From contig JAICSX010000004.1 of NCBI GenBank assembly GCA_025936675.1, positions 24,865 through 88,864 of the forward strand: a stretch of 64,000 nucleotides of DNA, written 5' to 3'. Positions 45,031 to 53,845 of this stretch are shown piece after piece. A program made the translations under genes and the position numbers. The first letter of the stretch is position 1, and every line of letters begins with the position of its first letter. Under the pieces are notes generated by a model that was given only the letters and a program-made list of their open reading frames with translations, did not search any database and was not told the DNA's origin. The DNA comes from Sphingomonas sp. Its GTDB lineage: Bacteria > Pseudomonadota > Alphaproteobacteria > Sphingomonadales > Sphingomonadaceae.

Positions 45031-46044
45031 TCAAAGCTGGTGCGGCTCCTTTTCGACCTGCCAGGTCTGCCCCTTGGAGACGAGCGCCTGGAGATCGGGC
45101 GTCTTCCCTGCCGCAGCGGCCTCGTTCTGCTCGATCACCGCGCTCTCGAAGGTCGGCGCCGGATCCTCGTAGATCACTCCCAGAGCGATCGGGAAGCCCT
45201 CCTGCGGCATCAGGATCAGCATCGCCGCGACCTGCCGGTTCGCCGGATCATGGACGATAACGTTAGGGTCGTCGCCGGGGACGACCTTCAGCCGCAAATT
45301 CTCGGCGTCCAGGGCCAGGCCTTTGCTGCCGCCGGCGAACAGCATCTTCTCGCCGGGCTTGAGCCACAGCTGCTTTTCGTCGGCCGCCTGCTTCTCGGTG
45401 AAGGAGGCGAAGACGTCGTCGTTGTAGACGATGCAGTTCTGGAAGATCTCGACGAAGCTCGCGCCGCGGTGCGCATGTGCAGCCTTGAGCACGTCGGGGA
45501 GATTCTTGTGGACGTCGATCCCACGGGCAATGAAGCGCGCGCCCGATCCGAGCGCAAAAGCGCAGGGCGTCACCGGCCGGTCGACCGAGCCGAACGGAGT
45601 CGAGGGCGAACGCGTCCCGACGCGGCTGGTCGGCGAATATTGCCCCTTGGTGAGGCCGTAGATCTCATTGTTGAACAGCAGGATCTGGCAGTCGAGGTTG
45701 CGGCGAAGCACGTGCATCGTGTGGTTGCCGCCGATCGACAGCGCATCGCCGTCGCCGGTGATGATCCACACATCGAGCTCGGGATTGGCGAGCTTGACGC
45801 CCGTAGCGATCGCCGCCGCGCGGCCGTGGATCGTGTGGAAGCCGTAGCTCGCCATGTAATAAGGAAAGCGGCTCGAGCAGCCGATGCCGCTGATGAACAC
45901 CGTCTTCTCTCGCGCGATGCCGAGGTCAGGCATGGTCCGCTGCACGGCTTTCAGCACCGCATAATCGCCGCAACCGGGGCACCAGCGCACCTCTTGGTCG
46001 CTTGCCCAGTCCTTGGCAGTGGTGATGGTGGTCATGTCGTTCAT
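45031..46044 (-). CDS. korB: 2-oxoacid:ferredoxin oxidoreductase subunit beta
   Basis: 337 residues. Contains the cluster/ThPP segment RWCPGCGDYAVLKAVQ near residue 22, GIGCSSRFPYYM and WIITGDGDALSIGGNH (ThPP Mg site), as in KorB-type enzymes. With KorA it converts a 2-oxoacid, probably 2-oxoglutarate, to the acyl-CoA with reduced ferredoxin. The ATG at 46044 overlaps the stop of a 26-codon ORF by one base (TGATG). Confidence 0.93.
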   Translation of the reverse strand: MNDMTTITTAKDWASDQEVRWCPGCGDYAVLKAVQRTMPDLGIAREKTVFISGIGCSSRFPYYMASYGFHTIHGRAAAIATGVKLANPELDVWIITGDGDALSIGGNHTMHVLRRNLDCQILLFNNEIYGLTKGQYSPTSRVGTRSPSTPFGSVDRPVTPCAFALGSGARFIARGIDVHKNLPDVLKAAHAHRGASFVEIFQNCIVYNDDVFASFTEKQAADEKQLWLKPGEKMLFAGGSKGLALDAENLRLKVVPGDDPNVIVHDPANRQVAAMLILMPQEGFPIALGVIYEDPAPTFESAVIEQNEAAAAGKTPDLQALVSKGQTWQVEKEPHQL

Positions 46045-46124
46045 CAGTGGGGCCTCAGCCAAATTACGAGCAATATCACGCAGATGAGGAGGATCAGCAT
46101 CGGCCAGACGTTGATCTGTTTCAC
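46044..46124 (-). CDS. 26-residue single-helix membrane ORF between korA and korB
   Basis: GTG at 46124 to TGA at 46044. The product is MKQINVWPMLILLICVILLV followed by IWLRPH, one hydrophobic helix with basic ends. The stop/start junction TGATG with korB is typical of coupled genes. There is only a weak Shine-Dalgarno (GGGGAA). It may be a tiny membrane subunit, a leader peptide for korB, or chance. Confidence 0.5.
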   Translation of the reverse strand: MKQINVWPMLILLICVILLVIWLRPH

Positions 46125-46135
46125 TGCGGTTCCCC

Positions 46136-46187
46136 GCTTAAGTTCACTAAGTTCACGGAGAGCAGCGCTTTTGCCATGAACTTAAGC
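46136..46187 (-). other. Inverted repeat at the korA 3' end
   Basis: GCTTAAGTTCA (46136-46146) and TGAACTTAAGC (46177-46187) are perfect 11-bp arms separated by 30 bases. The repeat includes the korA stop codon and ends 12 bases before the small ORF start. An additional direct copy of aagttcac sits in the spacer. It could be an attenuating or processing hairpin inside the kor operon. Confidence 0.5.
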
Positions 46188-48065
46188 CGAAAGCGCCGCA
46201 TCGATCGCCGCCTCGATCTCGGCGATCCGGAACGGGTGGCCGCTGACCTTGGTCAGCGATTTCGCGTCAACCAGGAACTGGTCGCGGAGCACGGTCTTGA
46301 ACTGGCCCATGTTCATCTCGGGCACGAGGATACGTTTGAAGCTCTTCAATAGGACAGACATATTTTTGGGCATTGGCCAGATGTGGCGGACATGGACGTG
46401 GGCGACGTCCTGCCCGCGGCCCGGCGACCGCCGCACCGCCTGGTGGATCGGGCCGAAGGTCGAGCCCCAGCCGACTACCGCAAGCTCAGCTCCTTCGCGC
46501 CCAAGGCAGATTTCCTGGTCGGGGATGGAGTTGGCGATCCCCATCACCTTGCCGACGCGGGTGTTGGTCATCTCCTGATGCACTTCGGGGCGATAGTCGA
46601 TGTTGCCGGTGCCCGGCGCCTTCTCGATCCCGCCGATGCGATGTTCGAGGCCCGGCGTACCGGGCCTAATCCACGGCCTCGCGAGATCCCCGTTGCGCGA
46701 ATAAGGCATGACTCCCTCGCCTTCCGCCGGCGGCGTGTCGAAGAAACTCACCGGGAACGGCTCAAAATTGCCCATGTCCGGCACGCGCCAAGGCTCGGCG
46801 GCATTGGCGATATAGCCGTCGGTCAGGAGCATGATCGGAGTCATGTAGCGGGTGGCGATGCGGCACGCCTCGATGGCACATTCGAACGCGTCCGCGGGGG
46901 AACGCGCGGCAATCACCGGCACGGGCGAGTCCGCGTTGCGGCCGTAAACCGCCTGGTAGAGATCGGATTGCTCGGTCTTGGTCGGAAGGCCGGTCGACGG
47001 CCCGCCGCGCTGCGAATTGACGATCACCAAAGGAAGCTCTGTCATGACGGCAAGCCCGATCGCCTCCATCTTGAGCGCGATCCCCGGGCCGGATGACGAC
47101 GTGATGCCGAGCTGCCCGGCATAGCTTGCGCCGAGCGCAGCGCAGGCCGCGGCGATCTCGTCCTCCGCCTGGAAGGTGGTGATCCCGAACTCCTTCAGCC
47201 GCGCCAGATGGTGCAGCAGCGGGCTCGCGGGCGTGATCGGATAGGAGCCGAAGAACATGTTGAGCCCGGCGAGCTGGCACCCCGCGACGAGGCCGAGCGC
47301 GAGAGCCTCGGCTCCGGTGACGGTGCGATAGAGGCCGGGCTCCGCAGGGGCCGGCGCCAGATGATGCTGCTTGAACGGAGCGCCCATCTCGGCGGTCTCG
47401 CCATAAGCGTGACCGGCGTTAAGCGCGGCTATGTTCGCCTCGGCAAGCTCCGGCGCCTTTGCGAACTTGGTCTTCAGCCAGTCGACGATCGGCTGGCGAT
47501 CGCGGTCGAACATCCAGAGCGCCAAGCCCAGCGTCCACATGTTCTTGCAGCGGAGCGCCTCCTTGTTGCCGAGGCCGAAGGGCTTCACGGCATCGAGGGT
47601 CAGCTGCGAGATGTTGAAGTGAACGACCTGCCAGCGGGCGAGAGTGCCGTCCTCAAGCGGGCTTTGGTCGTAGCCGGCCTTGGCAAGGTTCCGTTGCGTG
47701 AACTCGCCCTCGTCGGCGATGATCAGGCCGCCTTCGCGGACCTCCTTGGCGTTGGTCTTCAGCGCGGCGGGGTTCATCGCGATCAGCACGTCAGGTTGGT
47801 CGCCGGCGGTATCGATCGCGCACGAGCCGAAATTGATCTGGAAGGCGCTGACCCCGAAGGTCGTGCCCTGCGGCGCGCGGATCTCGGCCGGGAAGTCCGG
47901 GAAGGTCGCGAGGTCGTTGCCCGCAAGCGCTGTGGACAAGGTGAACTGTCCGCCAGTCAGCTGCATGCCGTCGCCGCTATCTCCGGCGAAGCGGACGACG
48001 ACCGCTTCCTGCGGCGGACGGGCGGTGGCTTCGGTTTCGGTGACGCGGTGCGAGGCTGTGGCCAT
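46182..48065 (-). CDS. korA: 2-oxoacid:acceptor oxidoreductase subunit alpha
   Basis: 627 residues, a fused gamma-alpha subunit. The N-terminal gamma domain opens VVRFAGDSGDGMQLTGGQF, followed by the pyrimidine-binding alpha domain with FFGSYPITPASPLLHHLA and TSSSGPGIALKMEAIGLA. It pairs with KorB downstream. An inverted repeat and a 26-codon ORF separate them. Such oxygen-tolerant enzymes replace or supplement the 2-oxoglutarate dehydrogenase step in many aerobes. Confidence 0.94.
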   Translation of the reverse strand: MATASHRVTETEATARPPQEAVVVRFAGDSGDGMQLTGGQFTLSTALAGNDLATFPDFPAEIRAPQGTTFGVSAFQINFGSCAIDTAGDQPDVLIAMNPAALKTNAKEVREGGLIIADEGEFTQRNLAKAGYDQSPLEDGTLARWQVVHFNISQLTLDAVKPFGLGNKEALRCKNMWTLGLALWMFDRDRQPIVDWLKTKFAKAPELAEANIAALNAGHAYGETAEMGAPFKQHHLAPAPAEPGLYRTVTGAEALALGLVAGCQLAGLNMFFGSYPITPASPLLHHLARLKEFGITTFQAEDEIAAACAALGASYAGQLGITSSSGPGIALKMEAIGLAVMTELPLVIVNSQRGGPSTGLPTKTEQSDLYQAVYGRNADSPVPVIAARSPADAFECAIEACRIATRYMTPIMLLTDGYIANAAEPWRVPDMGNFEPFPVSFFDTPPAEGEGVMPYSRNGDLARPWIRPGTPGLEHRIGGIEKAPGTGNIDYRPEVHQEMTNTRVGKVMGIANSIPDQEICLGREGAELAVVGWGSTFGPIHQAVRRSPGRGQDVAHVHVRHIWPMPKNMSVLLKSFKRILVPEMNMGQFKTVLRDQFLVDAKSLTKVSGHPFRIAEIEAAIDAALSA

Positions 48066-48153
48066 AAGTATTAAGGATAGGACGGCCCGTTGCGTTTCGC
48101 CACCTCTTCTATAGTCATTGCCGCACGAACACGCAGGAGGGGGGCCTCAGCGA

Positions 48154-48933
48154 ATGTTTGTGCGGCGAATGACGATCAGCCTGAGAGATCAGCACTGGAT
48201 GACGATCGTCATCGAGCTGGTGATCGTCATCGTTGGCGTATTTATCGGCACCTGGGTTGCAAACCGAAACCAGGCAGCCGTCGAGCGGCACGAAGCGGAG
48301 CAGATGGTCGCGGAAGTGCGACCTGGCCTCGCGCAATTTGAGGAAGGGCTAAGGTCGGCCGAGCGTTATTTCGCTACCGCGCGGCATTACGGCGACACAG
48401 CATTTGCCGGCTGGGCGGACGACCCCAAGGTCAGCGACGAACAGTTCGTCATTGCCGCATACCAAGCCAGCCAGATCACACAACTTGCGATCAACGGTGG
48501 CAGTTGGACACAAATCTATGGCGGCGGCGAACTATCGCGGCTGGCCGATCCGGTTCTTCGAAGCGATCTCGCCGGAGTGATGGCGCTCGATTTCGGCCAG
48601 CTCAACCAAAGCTATGTCGCGACGCCCTACCGACAGCACGTGCGTGAGGTCATCCCGCAAGATATTCAGGATGCGATCCGGGCTCATTGCGGCGATTACA
48701 TCTTGCGCGGGCCCGCAATCGACACCTTGCTCCCAGCAACCTGCGACCTCGACTTTCCAGCGGAACGGTGGAAGGCCGCGGCGGCTGATCTCCGCGCGGA
48801 GCCTCAGCTGGTGAAAGAGCTGCGCTGGCACCGCGCGTCCGTCGCATCGTTCGTTTTCATCGTCGGGATCTTCCGCAATCGCGTGCAGCTCGCGCTGGAC
48901 CGAATCGACTTCGATGCGCGGGCAAGGCAATGA
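48154..48933 (+). CDS. Membrane-anchored protein of unknown function, first of a tandem pair
   Basis: 259 residues. An N-terminal anchor IVIELVIVIVGVFIGTWVANRNQ with Arg-rich residues before it suggests N-in topology and a periplasmic body. The anchor resembles the E-hhhVhhGhhIG-NWN opening seen in DUF6090-like proteins. The body shares FAGW, VSD.QFVIAAYQASQI, WT..(Y/F)GG, VATPYR.HVR and LVKEL.WH with the next gene, plus two Cys (CGD and TCDL) that could form a disulfide. ATG 48154 aligns exactly with the paralog's start. Function unknown. Confidence 0.75.
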   Translation: MFVRRMTISLRDQHWMTIVIELVIVIVGVFIGTWVANRNQAAVERHEAEQMVAEVRPGLAQFEEGLRSAERYFATARHYGDTAFAGWADDPKVSDEQFVIAAYQASQITQLAINGGSWTQIYGGGELSRLADPVLRSDLAGVMALDFGQLNQSYVATPYRQHVREVIPQDIQDAIRAHCGDYILRGPAIDTLLPATCDLDFPAERWKAAAADLRAEPQLVKELRWHRASVASFVFIVGIFRNRVQLALDRIDFDARARQ

Positions 48934-49703
48934 TCCTGCGCAACCTGACGGCGAACCTTCGCACGCAGAACTGGACCGCGATCGCGATCGAGTTCGCGAT
49001 CGTCGTGCTCGGCGTGTTCATCGGCACCGAGGTCGCCAACTGGAACCAGGCGCGGCTCCAGAAGGACGCGACGAACCGGCTGCTCGAGCAATGGCGGCCC
49101 GAGCTACAGAACCAGCTGAAGTTTTTCGACTCCGCGCGAACCTACTACGCCACGACGAAGCGCTACGCCGAGCAGGCCTTTGCGGGCTGGAGCGGCGATG
49201 CGCACGTCAGCGACAATCAGTTCGTCATCGCCGCCTATCAAGCGAGCCAGATCTACGGGATCGGAATCAACGCTCAGGATTGGACAATGGCATTTGGCGG
49301 CGACAAGCTCCGCGACATCGACGATCCGAGGATCCGCCGCGACCTGGCTGTGGTCCTGACCGCGGACTATGAGCCGGTCGGGTTCAATGCGGTTGCGACG
49401 CCCTATCGGGAGCATGTTCGCCAAATCATCCCCAATGCCCTCCAGGATCAGATCCGCAAGCAATGCGGGGACCGGAACATCCAGCAAGAGGGCGCTCAAT
49501 ATCTTGTCCTACTCCCGCCCACTTGCTCGCTGAAGCTCGATCCGGTCGCTGCAGCGCAGACCGCAGCAGCGCTCCGAGCGCATCCCGAACTCGTCAAAGA
49601 GCTGAATTGGCACCTTGCCGCCGTCGCCGTCTATCTGGCGAACGCCGACGGCCTGGAGGGCGGATTCCAGACGCTCGAGAAGAGCCTCGAGCATCGCTCG
49701 TGA
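48930..49703 (+). CDS. Membrane-anchored protein of unknown function, second of a tandem pair
   Basis: 257 residues, paralog of the preceding gene (about 40-45% identical by eye). Anchor IAIEFAIVVLGVFIGTEVANWNQ, then the same FAGW, VSDNQFVIAAYQASQI, VATPYREHVRQIIP, CGD and PTCSL blocks. It overlaps its partner by four bases (ATGA) and the alpha/beta hydrolase by four (GTGA), so the three are translated as a unit. The C-terminal 30 residues differ between paralogs. Function unknown. Confidence 0.78.
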   Translation: MILRNLTANLRTQNWTAIAIEFAIVVLGVFIGTEVANWNQARLQKDATNRLLEQWRPELQNQLKFFDSARTYYATTKRYAEQAFAGWSGDAHVSDNQFVIAAYQASQIYGIGINAQDWTMAFGGDKLRDIDDPRIRRDLAVVLTADYEPVGFNAVATPYREHVRQIIPNALQDQIRKQCGDRNIQQEGAQYLVLLPPTCSLKLDPVAAAQTAAALRAHPELVKELNWHLAAVAVYLANADGLEGGFQTLEKSLEHRS

Positions 49704-50635
49704 GCGCATCCGAGCCCTTCATCCGCCCCGACGTCCGGAAGTTCCTCGATTACATCGAGAGCCTCAACCGACCGAAGGGCCATGAGGTCGGAGCGGAAGC
49801 CGCTCGAAAGATGATGATCGCATCGCGGCACGCCTTCGAGCCGCCGGCGCGCGAGATCGCCGTTCGGAAGGACATCGTCGGCCCCTGCCCGATGCGGCTC
49901 TACGACGCGAAGGCCGAGCGGGGCCCCGAGCCGTTGCTGCTGTTCATCCACGGCGGTGGCTGGGTGATCGGCGACCTCGAGACCCACGAGCCCTTCTGCA
50001 TCGACGTCGCGATCGAGCTCGACGTGGCGGTGGTCGCGGTCGATTACCGCCTCGCGCCCGAGTCTCCCTTCCCCGCCGCGTTCGAGGATTCAGTTGCGGC
50101 GGCGAGGTGGGTAGCGTCGGGCGCGGAAGGGCTTGGCCGGACGCCGACGGGACTCTTCCTGGCGGGCGACAGCGCGGGCGGGAATCTTTGCGCCGTCGTC
50201 TCCGCTGCGCTTCGCGAGGAACCCGCGAATGTGCCGGTCCTTGGCCAGTGGCTGATCTATCCGGCCGCTGATCCGTGCGTGCGCTACCCGAGCTATGAGC
50301 AATACTGCGAGGGTCACCTGCTGACGAAGGACAGCATGGACTGGTTCGAAGAGAGCTATGCGGGGCCGACGGACGACTGGCGCTACTCTCCGCTTCTGAA
50401 GGGCGCTGCGGGGTTACCGCCGACGTTCGTCACGACTGCGGGGCTCGACCCGATCCGCGATCAGGGCCGCACCTACGCCGCGCGTTGCGCCGAGGCGGGC
50501 GTCGAGACAATCTATTGGGAGGCGCCGGGAACGATCCACGGCTTCCTCAATTTGCGCAAGGGCATCCCCTCGGGCCAGGAGGACTTTGCGCGATGCATGA
50601 CGTACCTGAAACCGTGGGTGGAGCGGGCGCGGTGA
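49700..50635 (+). CDS. Alpha/beta hydrolase (hormone-sensitive-lipase-like)
   Basis: 311 residues. Oxyanion motif LFIHGGGWVIGD near residue 81, nucleophile GDSAGGN near residue 154, acid in TTAGLDPIRDQG and His in GTIHGFLN complete the triad. An HSL/bacterial esterase type acting on short acyl esters. GTG 49700 overlaps the preceding stop (GTGA); the upstream in-frame reading runs antisense-like through the paralog gene and was rejected. A coupled rppH start overlaps its stop. Confidence 0.88.
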   Translation: MSASEPFIRPDVRKFLDYIESLNRPKGHEVGAEAARKMMIASRHAFEPPAREIAVRKDIVGPCPMRLYDAKAERGPEPLLLFIHGGGWVIGDLETHEPFCIDVAIELDVAVVAVDYRLAPESPFPAAFEDSVAAARWVASGAEGLGRTPTGLFLAGDSAGGNLCAVVSAALREEPANVPVLGQWLIYPAADPCVRYPSYEQYCEGHLLTKDSMDWFEESYAGPTDDWRYSPLLKGAAGLPPTFVTTAGLDPIRDQGRTYAARCAEAGVETIYWEAPGTIHGFLNLRKGIPSGQEDFARCMTYLKPWVERAR

Positions 50636-51105
50636 GCGACAACGGCGAGTACCGCCGCGGAGTCGGCGTGATGCTTCTCAATTCACAAGGCAAGGTATGG
50701 GTCGGCGCTCGGATCGATAATAGCGCCGATGCATGGCAGATGCCGCAGGGCGGCATCGACGAAGGAGAGCACGATCCCTGGCTGGCGGCTCTCCGCGAGG
50801 TGGAGGAAGAAACCGGAATCCCGCCGCACCTCGTTGAACGGATCGCCACATGCCCGGAGCGGCTGAAGTACCGGCTTCCGGACGAACTCATCGGCGTCAT
50901 CTGGAAGGAGCATTGGGTGGGCCAGGAGCAGGACTGGTTCCTGGCGCGCTTCCTCGGACATGACCGCGACATCAACATCGAAACCGCGCATCCCGAGTTC
51001 CGTGAGTGGAGGTGGATCGACCCGCAGCACCTTCCCGACGTCATCGTTCCCTTCAAGCGCGACCTTTACCACCGCCTGTTGAGCGAGTTCGCCGACCAGC
51101 TTTGA
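50632..51105 (+). CDS. rppH: RNA pyrophosphohydrolase (Nudix)
   Basis: 157 residues. The Nudix box GGIDEGEHDPWLAALREVEEETGI-type pattern (G-x5-E-x7-REVEEETG) is intact near residues 41-64, and YRRGVGVMLLN, WQMPQGGID and the C-terminal VPFKRDLYHRLLSEFA match RppH. It removes pyrophosphate from mRNA 5' ends to start decay. GTG at 50632 overlaps the hydrolase stop by four bases; an ATG at 50593 is an alternative. Confidence 0.92.
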   Translation: MSDNGEYRRGVGVMLLNSQGKVWVGARIDNSADAWQMPQGGIDEGEHDPWLAALREVEEETGIPPHLVERIATCPERLKYRLPDELIGVIWKEHWVGQEQDWFLARFLGHDRDINIETAHPEFREWRWIDPQHLPDVIVPFKRDLYHRLLSEFADQL

Positions 51106-51180
51106 CCGCCGGTCGAAAGACCGTTCCGCCGGTCGAACGACCCGCTATGGCGCTGCTGGTCCACACAGGGGAGCTATTCC

Positions 51181-51939
51181 ATGCGCCGTCTTGCCCTACT
51201 CGCGCTCGTCACGTTGCCCGTCGTCGGCTGCCATGCAGCCGCGCCTCAGCCCGGAACCACGATTGAGCAGGCGGTCGCCGACACCGCGCGGCCGGCCGGC
51301 TATCGCGCCGCCGACCCGCTCCGCAAACCTGCAGAAACACTAGCATTCTCAGGCGTGAAGGCCGGCATGACCGTCGGCGAATTTTATCCTGCCGGCGGCT
51401 ATTTCACACGTATGCTGAGCGATGTCGTCGGGCCGTCCGGTCACATCTACACGATCGAGAATGCCGGCTGGAACGACAGCGTCAAGGACGACCAGAAAAT
51501 GCTCGCCGAGGGCAAATGGAAGAACGTCTCGCTCGACGTGAAGCCGTTCGGCACGGTCGATTTTCCAAAGCCGCTCGACCTCGCCTGGGTGACGCAGAAC
51601 TATCATGATCTCAAGATCGACCAGTACGGGCCGGGCGGCAAAGCCGTGGATACGGTCGCCTTCGACCGCGCGGTCTACAAAGCGCTGAAGCCCGGCGGTA
51701 CGTTCTTCATCCTCGACCATGAGGGGCCGGCCGGATTGAGCGCGACCGACATCGCCAAGATGCACCGCATCAATCGCGACCAGGTTGTGAAGGAAGTGAC
51801 CTCGGTCGGGTTCAAGCTCGCTGCCGAGGGCAATTTCCTGCGCCGGACGGGTGACGATCATACCAAGCCGATCTTCGATCCGTCGATCCGCGGCCACACC
51901 GACCAATATGCGCTGAGGTTCGTCAAGCCCGCTTCATAG
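51181..51939 (+). CDS. Exported methyltransferase-fold lipoprotein (COG4798-like)
   Basis: 252 residues. The signal ends in a lipobox-like VVGC (MRRLALLALVTLPVVGCHAA), so it is probably a lipoprotein. The fold aligns with the protein at 1106-1870: PLRKPAETLAFSGVKAGMTVGEFYPAGGYFTRML, WVTQNYHDLK, LKPGGTFFILDHEG, and GDDHTKPIFDPSIRGHTDQ. Motif I is VGEFYPAGGYFT, so the Gly pattern is weak and SAM binding uncertain. ATG at 51181 in a 75-bp gap after rppH. Confidence 0.8.
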   Translation: MRRLALLALVTLPVVGCHAAAPQPGTTIEQAVADTARPAGYRAADPLRKPAETLAFSGVKAGMTVGEFYPAGGYFTRMLSDVVGPSGHIYTIENAGWNDSVKDDQKMLAEGKWKNVSLDVKPFGTVDFPKPLDLAWVTQNYHDLKIDQYGPGGKAVDTVAFDRAVYKALKPGGTFFILDHEGPAGLSATDIAKMHRINRDQVVKEVTSVGFKLAAEGNFLRRTGDDHTKPIFDPSIRGHTDQYALRFVKPAS

Positions 51940-52003
51940 ACAAGCGCCGGTTGCCCTCTGCCGGGCCGTCCACTAAGCGGTCGACGGCTCAGGAGGGGGA
52001 AAT

Positions 52004-52645
52004 ATGTTCAACTGGTTCCAGCGCCTTCTCCCGAGGTCGAGCGACTTCTTTGGGATGTTCGAGGCGCATGCGGCGACGCTCGTCGCGGCGGCGGCTGCCC
52101 TCGCCGAGCTAGCAGAAGGCAGCGCTCCCCCGCAGAAGCCGATCGCCGAGATCAACAAGCGGGAGCATGAGGCCGACGACATCATCCGCCAGGTCCTGCG
52201 TTCCGTTCGCCAGACCTTCCTGACGCCGTTCGATCGCGGCGCGATCACGTCGCTGATCGGGAAGATGGACGATGCGATTGACGAGATGCAGGATACGGCG
52301 CGGGCGATCGCCCTCTATGAGCTCCCGAGCTTCGAACCCGAGATGAAGCAGATGGTGAAGATCATCGTCGAGGCCGCGGGGCTGACCGCCCAGGCAATCC
52401 CGATGCTTCGCGACATTTCGCGCAATGGCCCGAAGATCCATGGGCTCACGGAAAAGCTCGTGCGGCTAGAAAGCGACGCCGACGTCGTCCACGCGGCGGG
52501 GCTCAAGAAAGCGTTTCAAGAGCATAGCGGGACGCCGATGCAATTCATGGTCGCGCGCGAAATCTACAAGCATCTCGAGCGGATCACCGATGCCTTCGAG
52601 GATGTCGCCAACGAGATTGACGGCATCGTGATCGACCACGCTTAG
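52004..52645 (+). CDS. DUF47/PhoU-like protein associated with phosphate transporter
   Basis: 213 residues, all helical, starting MFNWFQRLLPRSSDFFGMFEAHA, with INKREHEADDIIRQVLR and FDRGAITSLIGKMDDAIDEMQD. This is the Pit-accessory (DUF47, PhoU-like) family. It lies 12 bp before the pit gene and likely modulates phosphate uptake. ATG at 52004 follows AGGAGGGGG. Confidence 0.93.
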   Translation: MFNWFQRLLPRSSDFFGMFEAHAATLVAAAAALAELAEGSAPPQKPIAEINKREHEADDIIRQVLRSVRQTFLTPFDRGAITSLIGKMDDAIDEMQDTARAIALYELPSFEPEMKQMVKIIVEAAGLTAQAIPMLRDISRNGPKIHGLTEKLVRLESDADVVHAAGLKKAFQEHSGTPMQFMVAREIYKHLERITDAFEDVANEIDGIVIDHA

Positions 52646-52657
52646 CCGGATCCGCGC

Positions 52658-53782
52658 GTGTACCAGCTCGCCTTCCCGCTTCTCGCCGGCCTAATTGTCG
52701 TAGCGCTGGCGTTCGACTTCCTGAATGGCCTGCACGACGCCGCGAACTCGATTGCGACAGTCGTCGGGACGCGGGTGATCAGCCCGGTCTGGGCAGTGGC
52801 GTTCGCCGCCTTCTTCAACTTCGCTGCCTATTTCCTCGCGCTCAAGTGGCCATCGCTGCACAATGTCGCCGACACGATCGGCAAGGGCTTGATCAACAAG
52901 GACCTGGTGACGCCGGCCGTGGTGTTCGGAGCGCTGATCGGCGCGATGTTCTGGAACGTCGTGACGTGGCTGAAGGGCATTCCGTCATCATCGAGCCACG
53001 CATTGGTCGGCGGAATCGTCGGCGCCGGTGTCGCGCACGCGGGCTTCCCGAGCATTCAGTGGATCGGCCTCAACAAAACCCTCATCGCGATCGTCCTGTC
53101 GCCTCTGCTTGGCCTGATCCTGACGATGGCGATCATGCTCGTCACCAGCTGGCTCGGCGTCCGGGCAAGTGCTCGGGGGGCTGAGCGGACGTTCCGCGGC
53201 CTGCACCTCGTGTCATCTGGGACGCTGTCGCTCAGCCATGGCCTCAACGACGCCCAGAAGACGATGGGGTTGATCACCGTGCTGCTTTATTCGACTGGCT
53301 ATTTGCACGGGAAATTCGCGGTTCCGAACTGGGTCGCACTTTGCTGCTACATCGCAATGGGTCTCGGAACGCTGACCGGCGGCTGGCGAGTGATCGAGAC
53401 CATGGGTACCCGGATCACCAAGCTGTCGCAGCATCAGGGCTTCAGCGCGTCTGCTGGCGCATCGGTGATGCTGTTCGCGGCCTCGTTCCTCGGGATTCCC
53501 GTCTCAACGACGCACACCGTCACCGGCTGCGTCATCGGTGCCGGAGCAGCCCGGCGGGCATCGGCGGTGCGTTGGGGAGTCGCCGGCGACGTCGCGATCG
53601 CCTGGGTGATCACCATACCGGCTTCGGCGTTCGTCGCTGCCTTATTCTATTGGCTTATCAGCGGGCTATTCGTTCGGGTGATCGTCATCGTCGCGGTCAT
53701 CGTGCTTCTCGGTTACGGGATCAGCGCGTGGAGCCGCCAGGCGAAGAGCGAAATCGAGACCGAGGTCAGCGCGAGCAGCTGA
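52658..53782 (+). CDS. pitA: Low-affinity inorganic phosphate transporter
   Basis: 374 residues, about ten helices, with the duplicated PiT signature: LNGLHDAANSIATVVGTRV near residue 25 and SLSHGLNDAQKTMGLI near residue 193. It takes up metal-phosphate by proton symport. The start is GTG at 52658. It is co-transcribed with the DUF47 gene. Confidence 0.95.
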   Translation: MYQLAFPLLAGLIVVALAFDFLNGLHDAANSIATVVGTRVISPVWAVAFAAFFNFAAYFLALKWPSLHNVADTIGKGLINKDLVTPAVVFGALIGAMFWNVVTWLKGIPSSSSHALVGGIVGAGVAHAGFPSIQWIGLNKTLIAIVLSPLLGLILTMAIMLVTSWLGVRASARGAERTFRGLHLVSSGTLSLSHGLNDAQKTMGLITVLLYSTGYLHGKFAVPNWVALCCYIAMGLGTLTGGWRVIETMGTRITKLSQHQGFSASAGASVMLFAASFLGIPVSTTHTVTGCVIGAGAARRASAVRWGVAGDVAIAWVITIPASAFVAALFYWLISGLFVRVIVIVAVIVLLGYGISAWSRQAKSEIETEVSASS

Positions 53783-53845
53783 CCGTGGCGCCTCCTGACC
53801 GGGCCGGGGTGGCGCGCGCAACAAGGCCCCGCTAGAGCCGTTTCC

